Source: UPXZ01 sp047974405 (GTDB lineage: Bacteria; Bacteroidota; Bacteroidia; Bacteroidales; Paludibacteraceae). Taken from it: 64,000 nucleotides of DNA. Position numbers and translations under genes: made by a program. This document shows, one piece after another, positions 52,152 through 60,731 of the stretch; within the stretch, counting starts at the first letter, position 1, and the number at the start of each line of letters is the position of its first letter. The stretch is taken from positions 13,171-77,170 of the forward strand of contig JBKECI010000091.1 of the NCBI GenBank assembly GCA_047974405.1, given 5' to 3'. The notes under the pieces are model-generated. The model was not told the origin of the DNA and made no database searches. It was given only the letters and a program-made list of their open reading frames with translations.

Positions 52152-52457
52152 ATCTTATTTTTTTATAAAGATATTACTATTACCTGGTAGATAATGTGTT
52201 TAATATGTTGTCAATCAAAATCTTATACCTGAGCAAACCTATCACTTTATATATTAAATACAATAAGTTGTTTTTCAGGCTGTTAGATGATAGTTCTTAA
52301 ACTATTATCAGACAATAATGTAAAGGTATGTTTTTTTTTAATGATACTCAAAAAAACAATGTGAAAATAGTATAAATATTGAATAGTAATACGTAAATAT
52401 AACTTACATTCTACTTATAAAATGTTGGAATTTGATACAGGTATTTTTAATGTTTCT
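52152..52457. other. Intergenic region between the AraC gene and rhaT
   Basis: The 306 AT-rich bp hold the AraC-gene promoter (52234-52263). Upstream of it is an imperfect dyad with ATAGTT/AACTAT arms around 52290-52307 that could be an operator. No gene is seen and no strong terminator for rhaT was recognised. Confidence 0.5.
52234..52263 (-). promoter_or_regulatory. Consensus promoter of the AraC regulator gene
   Basis: The minus strand has TTG (52263-52261), exactly 19 bp, then TAGGTTTG (52241-52234), a full match to TTG-N19-TAnnTTTG. It gives a leader of about 75 nt. Confidence 0.75.
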
Positions 52458-53528
52458 TTATATTGAGTTCCCTATACCTACTAAAAAAACTGATGCAATA
52501 ATTACCGCAATGCCGGTTGTTATAGTCCATTTTGTTTTACTTGAAACGCCTTTCCACTCTTTTTGATAGATGCCCCATGCATTAGCCGTAAGAATAATGG
52601 TGGACATGTGCAGAATCCATGAGCTTGCACCATTTCCGAGTTTGCTCTCTCCCATACCGTAGAAGAAAAATTGTAAGTACCAGGTTGTCCCTGCCAAAGC
52701 AGAAAACATAATATTTTTTGCAATGGGGGTACTCCTGTCTGTAAAGTTTTTGTACGATTTGTTTTTGATGCTCAAAATAGTTGTCCATATGAAATTGGTG
52801 GTTAATCCTCCCCAAAGGATGACCACGTAAGATACATTGTTTTGAAATAGTTTGCTGGAACCCTCAAAAAGTGCATCCGGTTGATTCATTGCAATCTCCG
52901 CCATAGGCTTGCCGGCTTCAATTGCGAAATTCATAAATGAACTCAGAATGCCTGAGGTTATGGCAATAATCAATCCTTTTGCCAGATTAAACTCTTTGAC
53001 ACTAGCTGCTTGTTGCTCTTTTGTAAGCTCTTTTTCTTTCATCATTCCGGCTACTCCCGATATGGCAATGCCTGCGATACAAACGATAACGCCAAGCAAG
53101 ATGAGCTGTCCTCCAGAATTTGCCATCATATCTGTAAACGATACTTTGCCGGGAGTTGGTATGATCGAATAGTAAACAGAAGGGACAACCGCTCCGAATG
53201 CAGCAGAGAATCCGAGTGTTACCGAGTTTCCGAGCGACATACCCAAATATCGAACTCCCAATCCGTAGGTAAGTCCTCCAATGCCCCAAAGCAACCCCAA
53301 TGTGTAAACAATTTCTAATGTATTGAATCGGGTTTGAGCTATTATTTCGGAAAAATGCGGTATTGTTAGCCAGGCTGCCAAAGGGGGTACAATCAGCCAT
53401 GAAAACAGCCCGCCGACAATCCAAAAACTTTCCCAAGCCCATTTTTTTACCTTATTGTAAGGCATATAAAAACTACCAGACGCAAACCCACCGATAGAAT
53501 GGAATAAGATGCCTAAAAGTGCATTCAT
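52458..53528 (-). CDS. rhaT: L-rhamnose-proton symporter
   Basis: A 356-aa inner-membrane protein with about ten helices, of the RhaT family that imports L-rhamnose with H+. The N-terminus (LLGILFHSIGGFASGSFYMP, then YNKVKKWAWESFWIVGG) is diagnostic, as are WGIGGLTYGLGVRYLGMSLG and the C-terminal WILHMSTIILTANAWGIYQKEWKG pattern. Last gene of rhaB-rhaI-rhaT, 39 bp after rhaI. Length fits the family. Confidence 0.93.
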   Translation of the reverse strand: MNALLGILFHSIGGFASGSFYMPYNKVKKWAWESFWIVGGLFSWLIVPPLAAWLTIPHFSEIIAQTRFNTLEIVYTLGLLWGIGGLTYGLGVRYLGMSLGNSVTLGFSAAFGAVVPSVYYSIIPTPGKVSFTDMMANSGGQLILLGVIVCIAGIAISGVAGMMKEKELTKEQQAASVKEFNLAKGLIIAITSGILSSFMNFAIEAGKPMAEIAMNQPDALFEGSSKLFQNNVSYVVILWGGLTTNFIWTTILSIKNKSYKNFTDRSTPIAKNIMFSALAGTTWYLQFFFYGMGESKLGNGASSWILHMSTIILTANAWGIYQKEWKGVSSKTKWTITTGIAVIIASVFLVGIGNSI

Positions 53529-53567
53529 AAATTAGATTTTTTAGTTTAATGTTTTTGTGTTAGAAGT

Positions 53568-54830
53568 TTATCGGTTCAATGTTACCTCTTGTTCATATTT
53601 TTGAATCTCTGCAATGTAGCTTTCGGTAGTCGGAACCCCTTTGATAAGGCAATAATAATCGTAAACGGCTCCCCAAGATTTTGATTTGGCTTCTTCGAGT
53701 AGCGCCATCCGTTCAAAAAACTGCCCGTTGTTCTCGTATTCGCGAAGTTTGTCAATAGGCTCAAGTAGTGCCTGTAAAAGTGCTTTTTGAGTGGAACGAA
53801 CACCCACCACATATGCGCCAATACGGTTGATGGAAGCATCGAAATAGTCGAGCCCTACATGCACTTTGTCTATGGCACCGGCACGTACTATTTCTTGTTC
53901 TATGGCTACAGTTTCTTCATTGAGATTGACCACATGATCGCTGTCCCAACGTACACCGCGTGTTACGTGCAGCATGATTTCGGGCAAAAAGAGCAATAGT
54001 GCAGAAATTTTATCGGAAATAATTTCCGTAGGATGAAAATGTCCCGAATCAAGCGTTACTATAATATTGTTTTTTACTCCGTATCCCATATAAAATTCGT
54101 GAGAACCAACCGTGTAGCTTTCAAGTCCGATACCGAACACTTTACTTTCGATACAGTCTGCCATATATTGGTCGTTGGCTTTGTATTCGAAGATTTTATC
54201 CAGGGAGTTTTTGAGATTTTCTCTGTATTTTAGTCTGTTAACCGTAACGTCCTTTGAACCGTCTGGCACCCAAATATTGTGCATACATTTAGAACCCAAC
54301 TGGCGCCCCATTTCTTCAGATATTTTACGACAGCGGATCACGTGTTCTATCCAGAAATTACGAATTTCAGGGTTAGGGTGCGAGAGTGTGAACCCGTCTG
54401 AAGACTTAGGATGCGAAAAGCAGGTGGCATTAAAGTCTAATTTGTATCCTTTTTCTTTAGCCCAGTCTATCCAGCTTTGAAAGTGTTTGGGTTCAATTTG
54501 GTTGCGATCTATTTTTTCTCCGTTAAAGTCGCCGTAAGAGGCGTGTATGTTTACGCGATGCTCCCCAGGTATCAGAGACATTGCCTTGTCAATGTCCGCA
54601 CGAACTTCTTCAATGTTGGTGGCTTTTCCGGGATAATTGCCCGTAGTTTGTATTCCTCCCGTAAGTTTTCCATCGGAGTGTTCGAAACCGATTACGTCGT
54701 CGGCTTGCCAGCAATGTAGTGAAATGGGTAATTTGTCCAACTGTTCGAGCGCTCTATTTACATCTACGCCGATTTCGGCATATTTGGCAACAGCCAAATC
54801 AAATGCCTGTTTTATTGATTCATCTTTCAT
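53568..54830 (-). CDS. rhaI: L-rhamnose isomerase
   Basis: A 420-aa cytosolic metal-dependent enzyme converting L-rhamnose to L-rhamnulose. Typical segments are LPISLHCWQADDVIGFE, GNYPGKATNIEEVRADIDKA, LDFNATCFSHPKSSDGFTLS, GHFHPTEIISDKISALLLF and RGVRWDSDHVV, which supply the Glu, Asp and His metal ligands. The sequence fits the RhaI/RhaA type with full length. Its stop lies 39 bp before rhaT and its start 23 bp after rhaB. Confidence 0.94.
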   Translation of the reverse strand: MKDESIKQAFDLAVAKYAEIGVDVNRALEQLDKLPISLHCWQADDVIGFEHSDGKLTGGIQTTGNYPGKATNIEEVRADIDKAMSLIPGEHRVNIHASYGDFNGEKIDRNQIEPKHFQSWIDWAKEKGYKLDFNATCFSHPKSSDGFTLSHPNPEIRNFWIEHVIRCRKISEEMGRQLGSKCMHNIWVPDGSKDVTVNRLKYRENLKNSLDKIFEYKANDQYMADCIESKVFGIGLESYTVGSHEFYMGYGVKNNIIVTLDSGHFHPTEIISDKISALLLFLPEIMLHVTRGVRWDSDHVVNLNEETVAIEQEIVRAGAIDKVHVGLDYFDASINRIGAYVVGVRSTQKALLQALLEPIDKLREYENNGQFFERMALLEEAKSKSWGAVYDYYCLIKGVPTTESYIAEIQKYEQEVTLNR

Positions 54831-54853
54831 GGTTATATGATATTTGTATTTAT

Positions 54854-56338
54854 TTATATTTCTTTAAAAACAGATGTGTATTTTTTATAATGCGCCTCCC
54901 ATATTGAAATATCTTGAGGCTTAAAAGTAGTAGATAGTTCGACAGAGTTTTTTACTATTTGGCGGATTTCTTGTTTGCTTTTTACCAACCCAGCCGTTTT
55001 GGCTTGAATAAGTATATTACCCATTGCTGTAGCCTCCGAAGGTCCTGCGATTACAGTTAGTCCTATTGCATTGGCAGTAAATGAGTTGAGCATATTATTT
55101 TGTGAACCTCCACCAATGATGTGGAGTTTTTCTATATCGAAAGTGGCTAATTCCTGGAGAATATCCAATGTTTGTTTATATCTAAATGCTAAACTTTCGT
55201 ATATGCAGCGGGCTATTTCTCCCATCGTGCGAGGTATGTGTTGGTTAGTTTGCAGGCAATAATCACGGATAGCTTCAATCATAGAAATTGGACTTGCAAA
55301 ACAGGGAGAATCTGGATTGATAAAACTGCGAAATGGTTCTGCTTTTTGTGCAGCCGATACAATTTCGTCGTAAGATATTTCCCGTTCCTTATTCCACTCT
55401 TTTTTGCATTGCTCTATCAGCCACATTCCGCATATATTTTTGAGTAGCCGGGTGGAGCCGTCGGCTGCCCCTTCGTTTGTTAAGCCTAGCCTGAAAGTGT
55501 TGTCGTTGATAACCGGATTTTCAGATTCGATGCCCATCAGTGACCACGTTCCCGAGCTAAGGTATGCGAAGTTTTTGTTTTCGGCAGGTATTGCCAAAAT
55601 TGCCGATGCGGTATCGTGTCCGGCAACGGCAACAACGGGTATACTGTCGCAGCCGGTTTGTGTCATTACGGAATGAGACAAATTGCCTATTTTCTCTCCG
55701 GCAAAAACAATTGGTGCAAAATATTCTTCCGAAAATCCCACCGTTTTCAAAAGCGCATTGTCAAATTTTTTACGATAGGGATTGAGCATCTGGGATGTAG
55801 AGGCAATGGTATATTCTGTAACCATTTTTCCGGTCAGTAAAAAAGAGAGGGCATCAGGCATAAATAAAATTTTGTCGATAACCGGTAGTGTGGAACTCTT
55901 CTCATCCGTTAAAGATGCCAATTGAAACAGAGTATTGAAATTAAGAATTTGAATTCCGGTTTTTTGGTATAGTTCCTCTTGAGACATTACGGATTCAAAA
56001 AAAGACTCCATAGTGCGAACCGTGTTTCTGTTTCTGTAACTGTATGGCATTCGCAACGCTTCTCCATCTTTCCCAAAACAGACAAAATCAACTCCCCAGG
56101 TGTCTATTCCTATAGATTCGATTTTTTCCTCAGATTTTCCGATAAGTTTTAAAGATTTGATAATCTCATCGTATAAACGAAAAAAATCCCAATATAATCG
56201 TCCGTTGATGTTAATGATAGGGTTTGGAAATCTGTTAATTTCTTTCAAGTTCAATTGATTATTTTGGACGGTACCAAGTATTGCCCGTCCGCTCGAAGCT
56301 CCTAAGTCAATTGCCAAAAAGATTTTGTCGTCTCGCAT
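54854..56338 (-). CDS. rhaB: Rhamnulokinase
   Basis: A 494-aa FGGY-family kinase that phosphorylates L-rhamnulose at O-1. It has the N-terminal phosphate loop FLAIDLGASSGRAILG, IGIDTWGVDFVCFGKDG, the catalytic Asp in VAGHDTASAI, AYLSSGTWSLMGIE and the FGGY-type LHIIGGGSQNNMLNSFTANA nucleotide site. First gene of rhaBIT. TATTTTTG on the minus strand (56379-56386) lies 41 bp before the ATG. The aldolase that would follow biochemically is not in the window. Confidence 0.95.
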   Translation of the reverse strand: MRDDKIFLAIDLGASSGRAILGTVQNNQLNLKEINRFPNPIININGRLYWDFFRLYDEIIKSLKLIGKSEEKIESIGIDTWGVDFVCFGKDGEALRMPYSYRNRNTVRTMESFFESVMSQEELYQKTGIQILNFNTLFQLASLTDEKSSTLPVIDKILFMPDALSFLLTGKMVTEYTIASTSQMLNPYRKKFDNALLKTVGFSEEYFAPIVFAGEKIGNLSHSVMTQTGCDSIPVVAVAGHDTASAILAIPAENKNFAYLSSGTWSLMGIESENPVINDNTFRLGLTNEGAADGSTRLLKNICGMWLIEQCKKEWNKEREISYDEIVSAAQKAEPFRSFINPDSPCFASPISMIEAIRDYCLQTNQHIPRTMGEIARCIYESLAFRYKQTLDILQELATFDIEKLHIIGGGSQNNMLNSFTANAIGLTVIAGPSEATAMGNILIQAKTAGLVKSKQEIRQIVKNSVELSTTFKPQDISIWEAHYKKYTSVFKEI

Positions 56339-56378
56339 GTTTTTAAATGTAATAAATAGAAAATAGGTTATTCGGATA

Positions 56379-56386
56379 CAAAAATA
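56379..56386 (-). promoter_or_regulatory. Candidate -7 element of rhaBIT
   Basis: The minus strand reads TATTTTTG, matching TAnnTTTG, 41 bp upstream of the rhaB ATG. No -33 TTG, which suits an AraC-activated promoter. Confidence 0.4.
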
Positions 56387-56589
56387 GAATTAATAAATAG
56401 AATAACATATTATGTAAATGATTTAGAAACTATAATTTTTGATATATTTTTTAATTAAGAGCATATTTTCTACCTCAAAAAGGGGAGAAACGGTAGAATA
56501 AGATAAATATCTGACCCAATTGTTTCGACAACTGTCAAAAATCAAAGTTTAAAAATCAATTATTATATATAGAATTAATTTGAGAGCCC

Positions 56590-56597
56590 TATTTTTG
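56590..56597 (+). promoter_or_regulatory. Candidate -7 element of the glycan-degradation genes
   Basis: TATTTTTG matches TAnnTTTG, 111 bp before the ATG at 56709, so the leader would be about 105 nt. No -33 TTG. Confidence 0.4.
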
Positions 56598-56708
56598 TAG
56601 CAAATAATTTCAAAGTATTAAAATCAGAGTTGGTTTTAATATCAAAAATTTATTGCAGCGGACGAAAATTTTCATTTGTTTTGCATCACTATCAACAATT
56701 AATCTGTC

Positions 56709-58856
56709 ATGAAAAGTACCATCTCTCCGTTTCTTGTCTTTGTTTTATTGTTAATAATATTGCCTCTGCAATCTCAAAATAAGAAAAGTGAGAGAAATGA
56801 CACCAATAGTGCGTTGCACCTTACCCGTCCCAATTACACAACACCCTACGAAATTCCCTCAAAAGAGAGTGTTAAAGCAAGTTTGGATAAAATCTTACTC
56901 TACTTGGAATCGGTAACACCGGCAAAGGTTGTCGATGGCGTTACCGGTAAAGAAATAAAAAGCAAGGAAGATTACAACCGCAATACTCAAATAGCGCAAG
57001 GAGACTTCAGAATTACCAGCTACGAATGGGGAGTAACCTATTCGGCAATGCTCACCGCCTCCAAAGCAACAGGCGATAAGCGATTTGCAGATTACACATA
57101 CAGTCGTTTGGGATTTTTGTCCGATAATTTCTCGGCTTTCAAAAAACTTTATGACAACTACGGTCTCATCGACACACAAATACGAAAAGTACTTATCCCT
57201 CGTGCTTTGGACGATGCCGGAGCCATGTGCGCAGCAATGCTCAAAGCATCACGCGAAAACAAAGGTCTTGTTATGCAACCGATGATTAACAATTATATAA
57301 ATTATATAATGTACGGTCAATACAGGCTTTACGATGGAACTTTTGCCCGTAACCGACCACACATCAATTCGGTATGGTTGGATGATATGTACATGAGCCT
57401 TCCTGCTATTGTGCAGATGGGGGTGGCAACAGGCGAAAATAAATATTTTGATGAAACGGCACGGCAAATCTCTTCTTTCGAAGATAAAATGTTTGTAAAA
57501 GAAACAGGACTTTTTCGCCACGGGTGGGTGGAGTCAATGGAAAATCATCCTTCGTTTTTTTGGGCAAGAGCAAACGGGTGGGCATTGCTGACACTGACCG
57601 AAGTATTGGATGTTTTTCCCAAAAACCATCCCCGTAGGGCATATATTTTAGAACTTTATCAAAAACACATACAAGCATTGACCGCATTGCAATCGGGAGA
57701 AGGATTTTGGCACCAGTTGCTGGACAAAGAAGATTCGTATCTTGAAACATCGGCAACGGCGATTTTTACCTATTGCATTGCCCGGGGAATAAACAAAGGA
57801 TGGATAAACGCGACAACGTATGGAGCCGCGGCATTGCTGGGATGGAATGCTGTCTCGACCAAAATAAACGCCAGAGGGCAGGTTGAGGGTGTTTGCGTAG
57901 GTACAGGCATGGCTTTTGACCCTGCGTATTACTACTACCGTCCGGTGAGCGAATACGCCGCGCACGGATATGGAGGCACAATATTAGCCGGTGCGGAAAT
58001 AATCGACCTACTCGAAAAACAATATCCTAAGATAAACGACAGCGCTATACAGTTTTACGATAAGAATATTTCAACCACAGCTCCTATTTTTGAAATAGAA
58101 GACAATACCCGCCCCGATGAAATTGTTGCGGGCAGTACACGAAAAGAGGAGTCGGCTCCCGTTGTATTTTTAATAGGAGACTCCACCGTGAAAAACGGGC
58201 GAGGAAAAGGCGATGGAGGACAATGGGGTTGGGGGAGTTTTTTCGAACAATTTTTGGATAGCAATCGAATCTCGGTAGAAAATTTTGCTTTGGGCGGAAG
58301 AAGTAGCCGTACGTTTTACACCGAAGGCTTGTGGGAAAAGGTGTTGCCCGGCATCAAAAAGGGAGATTATCTTTTTATACAATTTGGACACAATGATGGC
58401 GGACCTTTTAATACCGGACGTGCAAGAGCCTCTATCAAAGGGATAGGCAAAGAGTCTGAAGTATTTATAATGGAAAAAACAGGCGGTTCGGAAGAGGTAT
58501 TCACTTTTGGTCATTATTTGCGAATTTTTATTCGCCAGGCAAAGAGTTGTGGAGCAACGGTAATTGTACTCTCGCATACCCCGGGTAATACTTGGGATAA
58601 TGATAAAATGGCACGTAACAGCGATACTTACGGAAAATGGTCGAAAGAAACGGCTCAGCAAGAGGGCGTTTATTTTATCGATTTGAATGATTTGATAGCA
58701 AAACGGTGTGAGACACTCGGGAAAGAAGCAACCGACAAACTCTACAAAGACAGAGTTCACACCTCTTACGAAGGGGCAATGCTGAATTGTAATGCGTTGG
58801 TTGAAGGTATCCGCTCCATTCCCCAACTGGAACTGAATAAATATCTGAAGAAATAA
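56709..58856 (+). CDS. Bifunctional GH105 unsaturated uronyl hydrolase and CE12-type acetylesterase
   Basis: The 715-aa exported protein (signal peptide about 1-22, ending PLQSQ) fuses two enzymes. Residues about 50-450 are a GH105 domain: YEWGVTYSAML, VWLDDMYMSLPAIVQMG with the catalytic Asp, FWARANGWALLTLTE and VCVGTGMAFDPAYYYYRP. From about residue 483 comes an SGNH esterase: FLIGDSTVKNGRGKGDGGQW (block I), NFALGGRSSRTF (II), QFGHNDGGP (III) and DRVHTSYEGA (Asp and His). It would release unsaturated uronic acid from lyase products and remove acetyl groups, as on rhamnogalacturonan I. First gene of the plus-strand glycan set. Confidence 0.9.
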   Translation: MKSTISPFLVFVLLLIILPLQSQNKKSERNDTNSALHLTRPNYTTPYEIPSKESVKASLDKILLYLESVTPAKVVDGVTGKEIKSKEDYNRNTQIAQGDFRITSYEWGVTYSAMLTASKATGDKRFADYTYSRLGFLSDNFSAFKKLYDNYGLIDTQIRKVLIPRALDDAGAMCAAMLKASRENKGLVMQPMINNYINYIMYGQYRLYDGTFARNRPHINSVWLDDMYMSLPAIVQMGVATGENKYFDETARQISSFEDKMFVKETGLFRHGWVESMENHPSFFWARANGWALLTLTEVLDVFPKNHPRRAYILELYQKHIQALTALQSGEGFWHQLLDKEDSYLETSATAIFTYCIARGINKGWINATTYGAAALLGWNAVSTKINARGQVEGVCVGTGMAFDPAYYYYRPVSEYAAHGYGGTILAGAEIIDLLEKQYPKINDSAIQFYDKNISTTAPIFEIEDNTRPDEIVAGSTRKEESAPVVFLIGDSTVKNGRGKGDGGQWGWGSFFEQFLDSNRISVENFALGGRSSRTFYTEGLWEKVLPGIKKGDYLFIQFGHNDGGPFNTGRARASIKGIGKESEVFIMEKTGGSEEVFTFGHYLRIFIRQAKSCGATVIVLSHTPGNTWDNDKMARNSDTYGKWSKETAQQEGVYFIDLNDLIAKRCETLGKEATDKLYKDRVHTSYEGAMLNCNALVEGIRSIPQLELNKYLKK

Positions 58857-58947
58857 TTATCGCAATACAATTTTGTTTTTTTATTGATTTTACAGATAAA
58901 AATTTTTGTATTATCAAATAATAAAACGAAATAATAAAATATCAGAA

Positions 58948-59262
58948 ATGAAACGAGAGGCATTCAAAATGTTTTTGAAATCTGGATTTGAGACCGAATA
59001 CGAAAAAAGGCATAACGAGATTTGGCCCGAATTGCAAAAACTGCTCAAAGATACGGGGGTATATGATTACTCCATCTTTTGGGACAAAGACACCAACACT
59101 TTATTTGCAGTACAAAAAACTTCGGGTGAAGAAAATTCACAAAATTTGGGTTTAAACCCGATTGTTCAAAAATGGTGGAGGTATATGGCAGATATAATGG
59201 AGACCAACCCCGACAATTCTCCTGTTTCCATTCCGCTGAAAGAGGTATTTTATATGAAATAA
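58948..59262 (+). CDS. rhaM: L-rhamnose mutarotase
   Basis: A 104-aa dimeric alpha/beta-barrel protein that interconverts alpha- and beta-L-rhamnose. It starts MKREAFKMFLKSGFETEYEK and has the active-site His in RHNEIWPEL (H22), GVYDYSIFWD, and QKWWRYMADIME. The open frame reaches back to a TTG at 58906; the ATG at 58948 fits the family N-terminus. It is 91 bp after the fusion gene. Its position ties the glycan genes to the divergent rhaBIT. Confidence 0.92.
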   Translation: MKREAFKMFLKSGFETEYEKRHNEIWPELQKLLKDTGVYDYSIFWDKDTNTLFAVQKTSGEENSQNLGLNPIVQKWWRYMADIMETNPDNSPVSIPLKEVFYMK

Positions 59263-59408
59263 TATCTCTCAATAATTAAGAAATTAATACTTTTTCCTTA
59301 ACTTGACAAATAGATATAAAATAGAGCGAGTGTAATGGACAGATTATACAGAGGGTATGACTACCTTAATATGCAAGTCCTATTTAGAAAAAAATAAAAA
59401 ATAAACAG

Positions 59409-60671
59409 ATGAAAATAGATAAATTAAAAATCAGCTTTCTATCGCTATTGTTGTTATCGGTTATCGTAGAGGGGCAGGAATATAAATTTAACTTTACTGA
59501 TAGCGATAAAAAAGGATTTGTAAAGGTAACATCTCAGACTGTTTTTGGCCAAAATTCTAACTACGGATTTGATCTCGGAACAAGAAAAGATGGAAACAAA
59601 CCATACATTTTTTCAGTAAATTTGCCCGAAGGAAACTATCAAGTCGCAGTTGTGTTAGGCGACAGCAATCAGGCAACCAGCACTACAATCAAATCGGAGT
59701 CGAGGAGGCTGATGTTAGAAAATATTACAACGGCGAGTGGCAAATTTGTCAGAAAAGCGTTCAACGTAAATATCCGCAACAAAATCATCACTTTGGGAAA
59801 CGATACCGTGAAAACCAAATCTCGCGAACAAAACAAATTAAATTGGGACAACAAACTGACCCTTGAAATCAATGGAGAAAATCCGGGGATAGTTTCTGTA
59901 GCAATAAAACCAGTAAATGTTCCTACTGTTTTTCTTGCCGGGAACTCTACTGTTGTAGATCAGGACAATGAACCATGGTGTGGTTGGGGACAAATTCTTC
60001 CACGTTTCCTGAACAAAAAAATTGTTGTGGCAAACTATGCCGAATCGGGCGAAGCCTCCAACACGTTTGTCTCCTCCAAGCGATTTGCAAAACTATTATC
60101 GAAATTGAAAAAAGGGGATTATGTTTTCATTGAGTTTGGACACAACGACAAAAAGCAAAAAGGGAGTGCTTTTACCACTTTCAAAACCAATATGAAATTT
60201 CTGGTGGACAAAACACGTGAAAAAGGGGGAGTTCCAATACTTGTAACCCCTATGCACCGCCGTGGATTTGACGACAATGGCAAAGTTATCAACACACATG
60301 GCGACTACCCTGATGCAGTGCGTGCGTTGGCAAAAGAAGAGAAAGTGTATCTGGTAGATTTAAATAATATGTCGCAAATACTCTACGAAGCGTGGGGAGA
60401 CGAAGATTCAAAAAAAGCATTTGTACACTATCCTGTAGGGACTTTTCCCGGGCAAGACAAACCGCTGGCAGACAACACACACTTTAACACCTATGGAGGA
60501 TACGAAATTTGCAAATGTATTTTGAAAGGACTTGTTGATGGTAATAGTCCGTTGAGAAAATATATTGTAAAAGATTTCAAGGGATTTGACCCGACTCAGC
60601 CTGACAGATTGGAAGATGTTAAAATTTCGCTAACGCCGTTTTCATCTACCGAAAAACCGGATGGAAATTAA
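59409..60671 (+). CDS. Exported SGNH acetylesterase (CE12-type) with N-terminal beta domain
   Basis: A 420-aa protein with signal peptide (KLKISFLSLLLLSVIVEGQ). Residues 22-165 are a beta-sandwich of the type found in front of CE12 esterases (YKFNFTDSDKKG, YGFDLGTR). The catalytic domain has FLAGNSTVVDQDNEPWCGWG near 171 (block I with Asn in place of the usual Asp before Ser), ANYAESGEASNTF (II), EFGHNDKKQ near 243 (III) and DNTHFNTYGG near 353 with Asp and His. Expected to remove acetyl esters from rhamnogalacturonan-type chains. Sixty bp before the GH105 gene. Confidence 0.87.
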   Translation: MKIDKLKISFLSLLLLSVIVEGQEYKFNFTDSDKKGFVKVTSQTVFGQNSNYGFDLGTRKDGNKPYIFSVNLPEGNYQVAVVLGDSNQATSTTIKSESRRLMLENITTASGKFVRKAFNVNIRNKIITLGNDTVKTKSREQNKLNWDNKLTLEINGENPGIVSVAIKPVNVPTVFLAGNSTVVDQDNEPWCGWGQILPRFLNKKIVVANYAESGEASNTFVSSKRFAKLLSKLKKGDYVFIEFGHNDKKQKGSAFTTFKTNMKFLVDKTREKGGVPILVTPMHRRGFDDNGKVINTHGDYPDAVRALAKEEKVYLVDLNNMSQILYEAWGDEDSKKAFVHYPVGTFPGQDKPLADNTHFNTYGGYEICKCILKGLVDGNSPLRKYIVKDFKGFDPTQPDRLEDVKISLTPFSSTEKPDGN

Positions 60672-60731
60672 ATCGAGATTAAAAAAGGAAAAAAATACAT
60701 ACATACAAACATCCCTTTCACAAGAATCAAA

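Larger units (their letters stand above)
56339..56708. other. Divergent control region of the rhamnose and glycan genes
   Basis: The 370 bp separate rhaB (-) from the GH105-CE12 gene (+). -7 elements TATTTTTG are seen for each side (56379-56386 minus; 56590-56597 plus), neither with a -33 TTG, as expected for activator-dependent promoters. A dyad TTCTACC (56468-56474) and GGTAGAA (56492-56498) lies between them and is a candidate operator. No gene is seen. Confidence 0.5.

Noticed and set aside
58170..58826. 218-codon minus-strand frame
   Set aside because: Antisense to the esterase half of the GH105-CE12 fusion.
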